DNA of 64,000 bases, taken from the NCBI GenBank assembly GCA_905220665.1, contig CAJNAR010000145.1, positions 806,001-870,000 of the forward strand. The letters run 5' to 3'. A program made the position numbers and the translations under genes. Numbering within the stretch: the first letter of the stretch is position 1; each line of letters begins with the position of its first letter. The DNA comes from Albugo candida (Eukaryota; Oomycota; Peronosporomycetes; Albuginales; Albuginaceae). Shown one piece after another: positions 9,097-19,949 of the stretch. Under the pieces are notes generated by a model. That model had not been told where the DNA came from, searched no databases, and saw only the letters and a list, made by a program, of their open reading frames with translations.

Positions 9097-11229
9097 TCAA
9101 AGGGAAGACTGCCATATGGCATTATATTGCCCCAATGCATCTCCATCTCGAGAATGTATGATATTATTGTGATTCCCCATAACTTCTGATTCAAAGGATT
9201 CTCCTGCCTGTGCTTTTGCGCAATGATGCGGTTTGCACGTGCCAATATGATCGTAATCTATTCCCAATTCATCCGCATGAAAGCTACACGTGATCTCAAA
9301 ACTAGTGGCATCATCCGTGCGATTCATTCCAAATGTCATTTGCTTCATAAACGTGATGTAAAACACGATATTCACCAAGCCGAGCGCGCCCAACGTATAA
9401 TACATATACTCCAAGTTACCATTGTTGAGATTCTGAGGAAAATGAGCCTGGAACAAAATAGTGAATGAGGATGTCAAGTTACTTCCTATCGCAACTGTCA
9501 GCAAATGAATGGTCTGACAAGCCGATTTGAGATGGAGAGGTACCTCACGATATAACAACTCATAAGCAGTGACATTGATAAGACATTCGGCAATTCCAAT
9601 CAAAAGGTAGTGTGGAATCGCATACGCCCAATACATATGATTCATCGGTTGCAACAATGCTTGATCGAGAATAGGAACTACTTCATCTGTTTCCGGATCA
9701 AAAGTGGTCAAAATACCGCTGTCACGACGCAATACTTCAAAAACTCCTGTCCACACCATTGCAAAAGTTGCGATAATCAACCCGACAAGCACTTTACCAT
9801 ACGCACTCGGAGGTCTTCCAAATAGTCTTGTGTAGCATGGATAGAAGACCGTATCCAACGCAGGAATGAACAAGATGATTGTGATAGGATCAATAATTCC
9901 CAGTAATGCGCCAGGCACCTGATCGGCGTGTGCATCGACGATCGACTTGGCACCAACACGCAAATCACATTGCTGTGTGATGGATTGAAAATTCGCATCC
10001 AATTGGTCATAAGCGCATTCCCAAAAAATCATAAAGCAAGCAAACGGTAGTACACGCACCAACTGCTTGATTTCTTCAATTACTTCGTCGTTATATTTCC
10101 CCCCATTCGACGCCATACTTTTATCCATATACGAAGCATTCCTTCCATAACGTATCCAAGTGTACATGGCGTACACAATACAAACGACCACAATGTACGA
10201 AAGATAATGTCCACTTGAGTAGGAATCCGTTAAGAAAGCAGCGACAATGTTCAGCATCAAAGCCAATACAAACGCAATTAATCCATACAACAACTGCCTC
10301 GCTTCAAAACTATACTCACAATTCCCACGTATCATATACCACAATTCCGTTAAGGCACTGGTTTGCGTCGCATAATAATTATACCGTGGACTCGCCAAAT
10401 AAAACATCAGATATGCAATCACCACCATAGTTCCACATACAAAAAACGTTGCAAAATAGCCATATTTTGGACTTATCGTGTGAGCTCCTTGCACACACAA
10501 AACAGAAAGGTACCCATACGAGAAAATAGCTCCGAGATTAATTAGCGAGTAGAAATACTTAAAGTAATGATGTTGTTGCACGACTTGCGAAGGAATATGA
10601 ATATTAAACTGGTCGGCTCCAAATGTTATGACGTTCGCTTTGATAGCTCCAGTGCCTATAGCGACACCAGCGAATAGACCGCAGTGGCACATCCAATTAG
10701 CAAGCTGCGGATATTCCATAACTTCTGGTAATGCGGAAATACTAACTATATAAATTCCTACTGTGTACCAAACGCCAAAAACAATCAACGTTTTGAAGCG
10801 ACCCCACTTTTCGTCTGCGATATAGCCACCCAAGATGGGTGATAAATAGCATATTGAGGTCCAAGTGCTTTTGATCGCGTTGGAGGCAACCTGACTCCAT
10901 CCAAACTTATCGATAAAATTTTTCAACCCTTGATTAATACCATAATAACTCAACCGCTCTGCGAATTCTAAAATCAAAATAAAACTGCAAACGTGTAAAA
11001 GGATGTTATTATATTCGCACTGTCGACTTTTGACTGGTGGTGGTTGTATCATAATCGATTGCTCTATACGGTGAGGATTTAGTCGACCACACTCGAATGA
11101 ATCGTCGAGCCTTAATATAGTAGAGATTGGTCCAAATGCCTCAGGTTCATGTGTCTCAGGTCCATGTGACTCAGTCAAATTACTCGAATGCTCATTTGGT
11201 AGTGGTGATTTAAGTGACTGAGAGTGCAT
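9097..11229 (-). CDS. POT/PTR2-family proton-coupled oligopeptide transporter
   Basis: 710 residues with many hydrophobic segments, in one exon. The first helix region has the family's ExxER signature (EFAERLSYYGINQG, about residue 88). The segment GGYIADEKWGRFKTL is the loop between helices 2 and 3, and GTGAIKANVITFGADQF is the PTR2 signature 2 block. FYSLINLGAIFSY follows as in signature 1. These proteins bring di- and tripeptides into the cell with protons across the plasma membrane, and some relatives carry nitrate or other solutes. The length is normal for eukaryotic members, and the N-terminal 75 residues are a hydrophilic cytosolic tail. For an obligate biotroph this would fit peptide uptake from the host, which is an inference. 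The promoter lies in the 380 bases up to the FYVE gene. Confidence 0.9.
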   Translation of the reverse strand: MHSQSLKSPLPNEHSSNLTESHGPETHEPEAFGPISTILRLDDSFECGRLNPHRIEQSIMIQPPPVKSRQCEYNNILLHVCSFILILEFAERLSYYGINQGLKNFIDKFGWSQVASNAIKSTWTSICYLSPILGGYIADEKWGRFKTLIVFGVWYTVGIYIVSISALPEVMEYPQLANWMCHCGLFAGVAIGTGAIKANVITFGADQFNIHIPSQVVQQHHYFKYFYSLINLGAIFSYGYLSVLCVQGAHTISPKYGYFATFFVCGTMVVIAYLMFYLASPRYNYYATQTSALTELWYMIRGNCEYSFEARQLLYGLIAFVLALMLNIVAAFLTDSYSSGHYLSYIVVVCIVYAMYTWIRYGRNASYMDKSMASNGGKYNDEVIEEIKQLVRVLPFACFMIFWECAYDQLDANFQSITQQCDLRVGAKSIVDAHADQVPGALLGIIDPITIILFIPALDTVFYPCYTRLFGRPPSAYGKVLVGLIIATFAMVWTGVFEVLRRDSGILTTFDPETDEVVPILDQALLQPMNHMYWAYAIPHYLLIGIAECLINVTAYELLYREVPLHLKSACQTIHLLTVAIGSNLTSSFTILFQAHFPQNLNNGNLEYMYYTLGALGLVNIVFYITFMKQMTFGMNRTDDATSFEITCSFHADELGIDYDHIGTCKPHHCAKAQAGESFESEVMGNHNNIIHSRDGDALGQYNAIWQSSL

Positions 11230-11610
11230 TAGATTCGTTTTGAGTAAGCTCTACGCTATGAGCATTGATATAATGCAGCGATTTTATCTATACGCTCAAT
11301 GCATTTATTTGATATAAAATACTTGAAGCCGGTCGAGGATCGTCCATACCCAACCCCCATTAGTTCATTACTCTTCAAAGCTGGTAGAAAACAGCACTCT
11401 CTTTTACTCTATTTATGTAAATTTTCAATTGACTAGTAACCCAAGTCGCAATAGACCTTCGAAAGACCTTAACCCGTTGTAATCCATCAACGATCGTAAT
11501 CTGCGTGCGATAAACCGGATTTTACATCACATATTCCTTGCCATACGCAACAGTCGCACACTGGATCTTTGTATGTATGCACACGAACTGGCTTATCCAG
11601 ATAAAGTACT
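11230..11610. other. intergenic region, no gene seen
   Basis: Lies between the start of the transporter gene and the stop of the FYVE gene, both on the minus strand. It is AT-rich, with no supported feature. Confidence 0.4.
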
Positions 11611-13659
11611 TTAAAACGCTACTTCTTTGGCAGGTATTGTACTGTATAGCAAATGATCAGTCTCCGGGCTGAATCGACTGCTCGACTGAGACCCCATCCG
11701 ACTCGCCATTAGGTTTGTACTCGCAGTCGCACGTCGTTGCGCTTTGATGTGATCCAGTTGAGACTGAAATTCCTCAGATCGCATATATCGAGCCACAGTC
11801 TCGCCCAAAACAACCAGAACTTCAATCTGATTCTGATTCAAATTCTGACGCGCATGTATATCGCCAACGCATAAATCACCAACAATATGCCCCTTCACGA
11901 CCAAAGGTATTCCGATAAAGAACTGTAATTTTGCAGAATTCCGTTTCCCTTCCATAATGCGCGCATCATTGGCTGCATTCAGTACAATACACGGCTTCCC
12001 TCGTTGCGCAAGACGACGAAATGTCGGTAGGCTTTTAGGAAGTCGGGCCGATAGTCGACTCGCATCATCATGGTACTTTACTAATTCAAATTCCTTTGTC
12101 CGAATTCCGGCGATGGGACACTCAATTGTTTCCATAGCAAGCATACAAATCTGATCAAAGTCTTCATTGAGATAATGCAGGATCTCAGGCTGTGTCATCT
12201 CGAAAAACATGAGCGGCTTCTTGTCTACATTCCTGCAACAATTACCACTTGATGGAGACGCTAAAGCTGATACGAGTTCCCAATCAGAGCCATAAGTGCT
12301 TTGCTCCGATGATGCGGTTGTTCGAATAGAAGAGCATGACTGCTTGAGTGATGTGTGCTGTAGATAAGAATTGAGAGCACAAAGTTTCGAGCTCTCCATT
12401 TCATTCAATTTCGATAAATGGGATGCAAATATAGGATCCACACAATCACCATCCTTATCTTCTTCATCAGAAGAGCACGAGCCACATTGCTGATCAATGT
12501 GTGAAGTCGTTGTGTGTGTGTCCTCCGGTACAAGAAAAGCGTCTTGACTGGGAGATGCTTTCAAAGATTTTCGCAGACATGTTGTACATATTCGAACTTT
12601 TATATTACACACATATTTGAATTCCGTGCATGATCCACAAACAACTTCTCCACAAAATCGACAATGATGACGTCTTCTTAACATGCTGAAAGCTTGCTGA
12701 CATGCCGTGCACGTGCTACGATCGCCGTCCTTAACCCAAACAACATTCTTTACCATAAGCTTAGGTTGGAGTACAATCTGTTGCATGGTGGGCTTCAAAT
12801 AATGAAGATTGTGCGCCATTCGGGTAGCCAGTAACTTCACTCCACTACTGACATTATCTTCGCCGCGAGCTGTACGAAGGGCTAACGTCAGGACAACCTG
12901 AACGAATCCTTTCTGTGGCGCATGACGGATGATGTACGAAGACGGTTCGAATACTGTCAAATTGTACGTATCCGGTTTACATCGATAAGAGTACATGGCA
13001 CCCGGTCCATCATACGATTCGAAGCGGCAGATACCAACTTGACCGTACCGCGGATGGCCTTCGTATATAGCACAGTATTCACGTAGCAGCATTTCCTTCC
13101 CACGACTAAGTCGTTTCCCAGAAGATAGAGCCATCCATTTGAGCGTAATCGATTCATTGGTGAGCTTTGGTGCGAATTGACCTTGTGAATCAATTATAGA
13201 GTGCTTGTACACCACTTCTGCATCCAAATAGTTTTTTGGGTACATACTCTGTAACATCATACGGTATTTTTCGGTTTCGTATGACCGCAAGCATTCCAAA
13301 ACACTTGAGATGCTTCCTTCAATGGTTGTGATGGCACGTGCTGCATATGTAAGCCGCTCATTATTTTGGCAATGCACGTAACATGTCGTGTCATCTTTTT
13401 CTCTCTCAAATTTCCAGAATGTAATATCATTTGTCTTGTCTAGTAATTCGTCGACACCATTACGATGACTAGAATACCAGCTCTCAAGATCGGCTTCCGG
13501 TGGCCATGGCGGTGCTGAATTGCCGTATTGAGTAGGCAAAGATTCAGTCGATGTCGATGCGACTTTAGATAATGAACTTCCCGATTTGGTCAAGTGTGTC
13601 AATTTCGTCGCATGTATCATACCGAGTCGTTTGAATTCATGCGCCATTTTTTGTTCCAT
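11611..13659 (-). CDS. START-like / FYVE / GAF-domain protein
   Basis: 682 residues, single exon. Residues about 30-290 look like a START-type lipid-binding fold, as in many oomycete FYVE proteins. The FYVE zinc finger covers about 308-368: it has the W-x-x-D start (WVKDGD), RRRHHCRFCG, and cysteine pairs TCTAC, CRFC, CGSC and CTTC, giving eight zinc ligands. The usual RVC motif is RIC here. FYVE domains bind phosphatidylinositol 3-phosphate on endosomes. After a serine-rich, low-complexity linker, residues about 500-645 look like a GAF domain, with the typical FFIGIPLVVKGHIVGDLCV strand pair. The architecture suggests an endosomal sensor or adaptor; the ligand of the GAF part is unknown. The ATG at 13659 opens the frame. 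Confidence 0.85.
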   Translation of the reverse strand: MEQKMAHEFKRLGMIHATKLTHLTKSGSSLSKVASTSTESLPTQYGNSAPPWPPEADLESWYSSHRNGVDELLDKTNDITFWKFEREKDDTTCYVHCQNNERLTYAARAITTIEGSISSVLECLRSYETEKYRMMLQSMYPKNYLDAEVVYKHSIIDSQGQFAPKLTNESITLKWMALSSGKRLSRGKEMLLREYCAIYEGHPRYGQVGICRFESYDGPGAMYSYRCKPDTYNLTVFEPSSYIIRHAPQKGFVQVVLTLALRTARGEDNVSSGVKLLATRMAHNLHYLKPTMQQIVLQPKLMVKNVVWVKDGDRSTCTACQQAFSMLRRRHHCRFCGEVVCGSCTEFKYVCNIKVRICTTCLRKSLKASPSQDAFLVPEDTHTTTSHIDQQCGSCSSDEEDKDGDCVDPIFASHLSKLNEMESSKLCALNSYLQHTSLKQSCSSIRTTASSEQSTYGSDWELVSALASPSSGNCCRNVDKKPLMFFEMTQPEILHYLNEDFDQICMLAMETIECPIAGIRTKEFELVKYHDDASRLSARLPKSLPTFRRLAQRGKPCIVLNAANDARIMEGKRNSAKLQFFIGIPLVVKGHIVGDLCVGDIHARQNLNQNQIEVLVVLGETVARYMRSEEFQSQLDHIKAQRRATASTNLMASRMGSQSSSRFSPETDHLLYSTIPAKEVAF

Positions 13660-14248
13660 TTCAGAAGAAACTTATTCTTTGAGAGTCGTAGAAAAGATAT
13701 ACGCCTCACGTTTGATATGAGAATAACTGAAAAGAGATTTCTAAAGATGTGTGTATGATTGTGGATCAGCTTGCTAGAGATTGAACACTGTCAAGTCTAT
13801 AGTTAAACGTTATCGAATTGCTCTGATGTAGTGCGCCTTCGACAGTGAGAATGGCGAGTAGTGTTCGATTCAGTGGCAGCAAGTGTATTTTCTTCTCGAG
13901 TATTTTTCCCTCATCATGTGCTGCTTTTACACATGAGTTCTTGAATGAGCCAATAGGCAGCACAAACGCGCAATACGGTCCGCTCGTGTAAAGGAGTGTG
14001 CAATATGAGTAATAGGAAGGTCGAGGGAAAAACGTATGCAGGTATAAGTGATAACAGAGAAGGATAATTAGACTCCGTTAAATGACACATTACTACGCTA
14101 TAGCTTATAAGTAAACAAGTAACACGATGAAGACGATGGCGAAGCAATGTATCATCCCTCAATGTTGCATTTGCGTGAAGTTTTTCTAGGTTCTTTCTTT
14201 ATTCTATTCTCGAAATTTTTACGCCTTCTTCATTTTTCCTCACTGTAT
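13660..14248. other. intergenic region, no gene seen
   Basis: Between the FYVE gene start and the predicted last exon of the CNB gene. Short open frames here overlap each other on the minus strand and have no recognisable content. Confidence 0.4.
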
Positions 14249-16357
14249 TCAGACTCCGAATGCTAATTTTCGGCGCATTGGTTGATGTGCATCTGATTCT
14301 ATTGAGGCATGTCCGAATGTAATTGGCCTATCCAATCGCTTCGCGGGACAAGACTAAAAATTGGAAATTAGACAACCAATGATACGGTTCGACCCATCTT
14401 ACCTTGGGTCGTTCGGGTAGTGTAAAACCCGTTTTGTTCCATTGCTCGGCCACCATTCGAGATCCAACTCGACTTGAATGCATTACATCATTTTCTTCAC
14501 GTTTTTTACTCAAATTGCTACCAGACACCGCAGTTGTAGTACTTATTTGCCGGGCTTTTGTTACAACCTCTGCAAGACGCCACTTCGGCAACCCGTTTCC
14601 CCGTTTGGTTTCATCTTCAACCTCATCAACAACCACTTCCTCCACTTGTGTTTTCTCAATTTTTTTCCTCTCGCAAAGATCGTCACTCACAACGTGAGTA
14701 TTTTTTCCGCAAACTGCACAGAGATTTCCGCTAAGTCGCATGATTTTCTTGGTCATTTCGAGGTTAATGTTTGGCAGCCGAATCGTTTGCTGCAACCGCG
14801 ATTCTCGCCACATCGCTCTTCGTCGCGCAATAATCTGCAGGGTCTTAACGGTCCGTTGAAGATGTGGTTGTATCTCAGCACCAAAATGATGATGAAAGAG
14901 TTTTCTCTAATTTCCCCGAGTTAAAAGCGTATCACGATGCGAGCACTCACTCACCGAAAGAGCGAGACACTCGACGCGCGTGAGAGCTCGAATATCCGTA
15001 GGATTAGCTGTGCTTTTCTTGTCCACGATGTGTTCGCCGACAACATCATATTTTCCCATCCAAACGAGATCCACTGTTCGATATCGCTGCCAATTTTTCT
15101 GTTTTCGGACTCTGAAACATCAAAAGTGAGCATTTCGTTCGGCAGTTTTGAGTGTGGCGTACTTTGAGTGATCTTCACTTAATCGTACTCGCGCACATTC
15201 TAAAGCTTCACCGTGCAGAATAAAGTAGATATATGCAGGCTCTGCTCCTTTCCGCACAATATATTGCTACAGTGTCGCCATGAGTTCCACAACACAGATG
15301 CATGAGGAACGCACGCCGGCAGAAATCGATATCAACTTCATCGAGTGGACCACTTGCATTAGCTCTACGAATACAACTGAACATTTGGTCGTACAAAACC
15401 TGGAAAACGTACGCATTTTTGTCCATTTTCGGAAAAGAAACATTCGTTCAAAAAATGATATTTGTTCTGCGACTGCTCCTTTTGCGATCAAACTCTGAGT
15501 CATGCGCAAATAATTAGCTGATGATAAGGCGACAAAACTCGCTCGTTCGACATTCGCATCGACAAGCACCGTTGCGTTTCGTTTGGAATTCGCATTGATC
15601 AAGCTAACTTCACCAAACGTTGCGCCCGCCGTAAGCATTGCGACTTTTTTGCCGTAATAAATATCCAAATCCGCCTGCAGAAACAATTAGACTTATTTCG
15701 TGCTAGTGATACAAACACTTACTGAGATACCGCTCTTTAGAAACGCAGCGTGCATTTCCTGCTCTTCTGCGGTTCGAATATGAATGCTCACTGCACCACT
15801 GAGAATAAGGAAACAAGTTTCTCCTTTGTCTCCCTGATGTACCAGCACTTCGGTCGCTAGTAAGCGAGTATAAGATGAGAAAACGTGCGTTTTTGTATGA
15901 TACCGTTACGATGCAAAAATTCCATTTCTCGACAAAGTTTCTTAGCAGAGTGTTCCGTCATGGAGACAAGTAAAGTCTTCAATTTCTCTTCATGCATAAG
16001 CCATTGAAATATGGCATTGACGTCCGACTGCGAGCGATCTCCTGGGGCTCGATGAAATGTTCTACACATCAATAAGAGAAACTTTCGAATGTGTGGAATC
16101 ACTTGCCTGATAAGTTGAAGAACTTTGGTTGCGACGTTCGCCATCGAAGCTTTTTCGACAACATATTTTCTCAATATGCGCCATCTGTGTGAAGTCGTAA
16201 AATGCCGTATGATTCGATTAGCGATGAATTTGACTTTGGGACTGTGAGAAATCGCAGTCACAGTAACTTCTTTTGCACTAGACTGCTGGAGAACTGACTT
16301 TTTCGTGCTCGAGTTTGGTGAGTTGTCAAGTTGATGTAGCTTCCTTAAGTGAGTCAT
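14249..16357 (-). CDS. protein with two cyclic-nucleotide-binding domains, about seven exons
   Basis: Built from splice sites and phase: exons 16357-15904, 15856-15723, 15674 to 15369 or 15354, 15266-15189, 15098-14955, 14834-14403 and 14353-14249. All joins keep frame and give about 550-555 residues. The first CNB domain has EVLVHQGDKGETCFLILSGA followed by GATFGEVSLI and RNATVLVD. The second has YIVRKGAEPAYIYFILHGEA, then DVVGEHIVDKK and IRALTRVECLALS. Such paired CNB domains occur in PKA regulatory subunits and in many oomycete proteins. No PKA-type inhibitor sequence (RRxS) was noticed. The canonical phosphate-cassette Arg is kept in the first domain only in a changed context, so cyclic-nucleotide binding is uncertain. 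The C-terminal 180 residues have a CAVC pair and an acidic stretch. The third donor is ambiguous, and the fourth intron donor (GTACGA) is my weakest call. KRI1 follows upstream on the same strand. Confidence 0.7.
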
Positions 16358-16472
16358 AGCACCGAGTTGTACTCGAGAGCTATTTCAAGTAGCCAATGCA
16401 TTCAAGGCATGAAGCAGTCGCAGTCAGATTGGATGAAAGGGGCATAATGCACAGATCTTATATTATAGTTTC

Positions 16473-18350
16473 TTAAGTCAGTTTGTAAGACTCGAGACGC
16501 GATTTGGAAAGGAGAGACATGCTTTTGCTTTGCTTAGTGCGTTTCCGACGCTTTTTTGGCGATTGAATACTCGACTCTTCTTTTAAGGGTTTTGAGCTTT
16601 TCTTTCTCCGTTTGCGCTTTTTCGACTCTTTAGGTGCCTCGTCGATCGTCTGTTCATTTTTTACCTCTTGTTGGTCTTCTTCATCTCCTATTTCCCGCTT
16701 TTCCTCATCTTGTATCCTGCACTTCTCCTTGTCTGTTATTATCTGCTCTTCTTCTATCGCTTGCTCTTCATCCACCATTGCTTTTATTTTCTGCGATTTT
16801 TTGTCTAATGATGGTTTTTCTTTTTTGGCTTGACGTAAATGTTTCTTGAAGCTTTTCAGCTTTGAGCGATTCAAAAGCGCCTCGCGATCGTTGTACGGTG
16901 CGATTTTCTTCAAAGATACTAAATGACGAAGATCTTTATCGTCAGCTTCTAAGATATCATCCACGGAGAGCCCAAAATCATTGCTTTGTACTGTTCGATA
17001 ACGGAATCCGCTGGACGTTTTATTTAGCATATGATCGTCCTCAAGATCCTGCAGTTCTGATTCACATAAGTCCTTCCGACGTTTGATCTCTTCCAGAATA
17101 TTTTCATCATTCTTACTCACTTCGGCCTCGACTTCATCATCACTGCTGTCCCATTTCGGTTTGTGATGGTCGACATCTTCCATATCATTATAATAGTCGT
17201 CGTTAAAGATCTCCTGCATCCTCGAATCGTATTCATCTGGATCAAAAGGTGCTTCCAAATCCGATTCCGTCAGTTTAGCTTTCTGGTCCTCGAGAGGTTT
17301 CTTGCTCATCAGACGAGCTATCGACTCGAGTTTCTTTTGGATTTGTGCCTTTTTCAAGTTTTTCAACCGTCTCAATTCTTCTTCCTTCTTCTTGCGTTCC
17401 AACAATTTCCGCTCTTTTTTCTCTTGTCGTTTGCGCTTACGTGAGGCTTCTTCCCGACGCACTAAGCCATCGATTTTACGCGGAAATGTCTGAATGATTC
17501 CACCATTCTCTTCCTCAAACCGGAAATTATAACTCTGCTCATAATTTTCCATCTTTTCTAGTTCTTCAGCATCAGCTTCGTCTTCTCTGATGATATCGTC
17601 ATACTGTGGAATTGTGTCATTCTTCTCCTTCCAGCCTTGTCGAGATAAGTAATTTTCAAGAAATTCATCAGGGTCATCCGTAATTATTATCTCAGAATCA
17701 TGCATTGGTGCCGCTTTTTCGAGCTTCTCTGCATTTGTGCGAACACGTAACAGACCTCCGTCCAATTCTTGGGCCTTTACATCGCACTCTTCACTGCTAT
17801 CAGTCTTTTCAGCTTCTTGGACGCAGGAAATAAAATCCTGACGCAATTTTTGTTGCTCTTCTTGATAGGTCATGTGTGACTTGTTCTCATCAACGGTGTC
17901 CCGCTCATCGTCTTCTTCATGAAGTTCTCCAGAAAGTAATTGCTCTCGCATAACATCTTTATAATATTTTGGTCTGTCTTTTAGCGATATTGCGACTTTC
18001 TTATTTTGATTTGGAAGCTCATCTTGATCTTGATAAAACTGAAATGAAGTGTCGTATATGGCTGGATCACGTTTTCGAATAAGTTCGAGTGTATTTTTGA
18101 TCGCAGCGTCCAATTCACCCGTCAATTCAGTTCCGTCTTCGTCTTCCTCCTCTGAATCCGATGACTCGGAGGAATCATTGTCCAGTTTTGCTTGCAAGCG
18201 TTTAAGTTCTTGCTTCTCTTTCACTTGATTGAATTTTCTAGCATACTCCTTATTGATCGTTAGCTTCACATCCAGTTCTGCAGTATTTGAGGGTGTGTCG
18301 AGTGCCCCCTCAAGTGAGTTTTTGACTACACGATTCGACTTTAGCGCCAT
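16473..18350 (-). CDS. KRI1: KRI1-like nucleolar ribosome biogenesis protein
   Basis: 625 residues, single exon, extremely rich in Lys and Glu/Asp. The Kri1 signature is seen near residue 375: FDPDEYDSRMQEIFNDDYY, followed by an acidic run and KPKWD. Downstream, the C-terminal block includes DDILEADDKDLRHLVSLKKI and a tyrosine-asparagine turn typical of the Kri1 C-terminal region. Kri1 works with Krr1 in 40S subunit assembly in the nucleolus. The extreme C-terminus holds several lysine/arginine clusters (KKRKRRKK) that can serve as nucleolar localisation signals. The charged composition makes long antisense open frames, which I regard as artefacts. Its start faces the cyclin gene across about 250 bases, so the two may share a divergent promoter. 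Confidence 0.85.
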   Translation of the reverse strand: MALKSNRVVKNSLEGALDTPSNTAELDVKLTINKEYARKFNQVKEKQELKRLQAKLDNDSSESSDSEEEDEDGTELTGELDAAIKNTLELIRKRDPAIYDTSFQFYQDQDELPNQNKKVAISLKDRPKYYKDVMREQLLSGELHEEDDERDTVDENKSHMTYQEEQQKLRQDFISCVQEAEKTDSSEECDVKAQELDGGLLRVRTNAEKLEKAAPMHDSEIIITDDPDEFLENYLSRQGWKEKNDTIPQYDDIIREDEADAEELEKMENYEQSYNFRFEEENGGIIQTFPRKIDGLVRREEASRKRKRQEKKERKLLERKKKEEELRRLKNLKKAQIQKKLESIARLMSKKPLEDQKAKLTESDLEAPFDPDEYDSRMQEIFNDDYYNDMEDVDHHKPKWDSSDDEVEAEVSKNDENILEEIKRRKDLCESELQDLEDDHMLNKTSSGFRYRTVQSNDFGLSVDDILEADDKDLRHLVSLKKIAPYNDREALLNRSKLKSFKKHLRQAKKEKPSLDKKSQKIKAMVDEEQAIEEEQIITDKEKCRIQDEEKREIGDEEDQQEVKNEQTIDEAPKESKKRKRRKKSSKPLKEESSIQSPKKRRKRTKQSKSMSLLSKSRLESYKLT

Positions 18351-18600
18351 TCAAACAAACTAAGCTAGAAATGTAATATTCGTGAAAGAAGGACGCAATA
18401 GTCGATTCTGTTGGTGGTGAGAGGATCATCCTTTATAACCCTGTCCCCTATTCTCCGAAGAAAAGCATAACTTCATTTGAGTGGAGAGCCTCACGTGAGA
18501 ATTTAATCATCTATACAAAAGCATATACGTTCTCAGTCGACCGACTGACCGACTCTTACCGCAAGCACCGTCCTCCACTCACTCACTACCGTTCATTGAA

Positions 18601-19377
18601 ATGAGAGAAACCAGAGAAGAAGAACGCGAACTTGCGCTGATTCAAACGTTTTCAGCAGTCATTGAATCGATGATTCATTCCTCCGAGTCGGTTTCGTACT
18701 CCTATCATGCAAAGTCCAAGTTCGAAGCGTTCCGGGCTCCGAGTATATCTATCCGCGATTATCTATCTCGCATTCATAAATTCGCAGCCTGTAGCCCTGA
18801 GTGTTTCGTGCTTGCTCTGGTCTACATCGATCGACTTCATCAAATGCAAGGGATCCTACTCACAGACCTCAATGTTCATCGTGTTATCATCACCAGTGTC
18901 GTGGTGGCCGCAAAGTTTTTCGATGATCACTACTATAACAATGCGTACTATGCTAAAGTCGGTGGAGTACCTTGCTCGGAAATGAACCAACTCGAAGTAG
19001 AACTGCTGCTTATGATCAATTTTTCTTTGCATGTGAATACGGACACTTATGTGCATTATTACAATGAATTATCCAACCACTATATATTCACGAGTCCTCG
19101 TCATTCATTGGCACCGAACGTTCCGGTAAATGGGCAATTTCGTCATTATGTGGCGCCGAACCAGCAAAGCGAGTTAGTGTATATCACCGAAGTCGTACCT
19201 GCGCGACCACTTCATCGATCGCAGCCGCCTTTGTACCCACAAGCATGTCATCGTCGAGCCATGGAAGAACTTGAAAAGAGTGTGGGAAGCAATTCCACAC
19301 AGCATTTCGTTCGACAAGGTAGTCGATCTTCTGGACAAAAACGACGTAGTGCGGTGGCATTAGGAGTCAATGCGTGA
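18601..19377 (+). CDS. PHO80/P-type cyclin
   Basis: 258 residues, single exon. The cyclin box spans about 40-155. Visible marks are the helix with ISIRDYLSRIHKFAACSPEC, the ALVYIDRL segment, the HRVIITSVVVAAKFFDD helix and NNAYYAKVGGV, followed by EMNQLEVELLLMINFSLHV. This order is that of the PHO80-like cyclins (plant P/U-type), which pair with PHO85/CDK5-like kinases in nutrient and phosphate signalling. The C-terminal 100 residues are basic and low in complexity and lie outside the fold. A second cyclin of a related subfamily (cyclin Y) is at 59 kb. The start at 18601 follows a T/C-rich stretch that may be the core promoter. Confidence 0.88.
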   Translation: MRETREEERELALIQTFSAVIESMIHSSESVSYSYHAKSKFEAFRAPSISIRDYLSRIHKFAACSPECFVLALVYIDRLHQMQGILLTDLNVHRVIITSVVVAAKFFDDHYYNNAYYAKVGGVPCSEMNQLEVELLLMINFSLHVNTDTYVHYYNELSNHYIFTSPRHSLAPNVPVNGQFRHYVAPNQQSELVYITEVVPARPLHRSQPPLYPQACHRRAMEELEKSVGSNSTQHFVRQGSRSSGQKRRSAVALGVNA

Positions 19378-19949
19378 TTATGTGTTGGGTTTTAGACGAC
19401 AAATGGTGGGCTCGATCAAGTGTAGTAATAGTAATAGTCAAGGTGATAGGTATAGAATGGATCGAGCTTATATTACGAAATAGTCGTAGAAAGAATCTTA
19501 TCAAGTACAAGTAGAATTACATCTAGATTACTAGCAATGATCAATTGTCCTGCAGACAGCCCATCGGTTGAATATAATTTCCAAGCAGAAGAATGCATGA
19601 TTTATCTGATTTGATAGGCCTTTGAGAGAAAGGCTTATGCTTCTTAAACGTATACCTTTCAATTGATTCTCAGCCGAAAATTTCCGGTGAGGTATACAAA
19701 GATCAGTGGTACTTTCAGTCATTAGAAAGCTTGTTTTCGCTACGCATGCATCAGTAGTGTTGCAGGATTATTGACAATGTTGAACCTTTGACCTTAAGAA
19801 TTTCTAAAGAGTAACATCGATCTCAGTCAGGCGACCTTTGTCGGTAGCTTATTTTGTGAATGACATCCGAGCAAAACATTAAGATGGAGCAATTTCACAT
19901 ATTATATTCATACAGATCATGTTGGTATAACACGATGCGGAAGGAATCA
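19378..19949. other. convergent intergenic region, no gene seen
   Basis: Between the cyclin stop and the stop of the small protein at 19950. No supported feature. Confidence 0.4.

Noticed and set aside
14404..14924. Plus-strand overlapping frames of 97 and 148 codons
   Set aside because: They run antisense to the sixth exon of the CNB gene, which joins in phase with its neighbours.
16612..17493. Several plus-strand frames rich in Phe, Leu and Ser
   Set aside because: They are the complement of the Lys/Glu-rich KRI1 coding sequence; such composition makes false hydrophobic frames.
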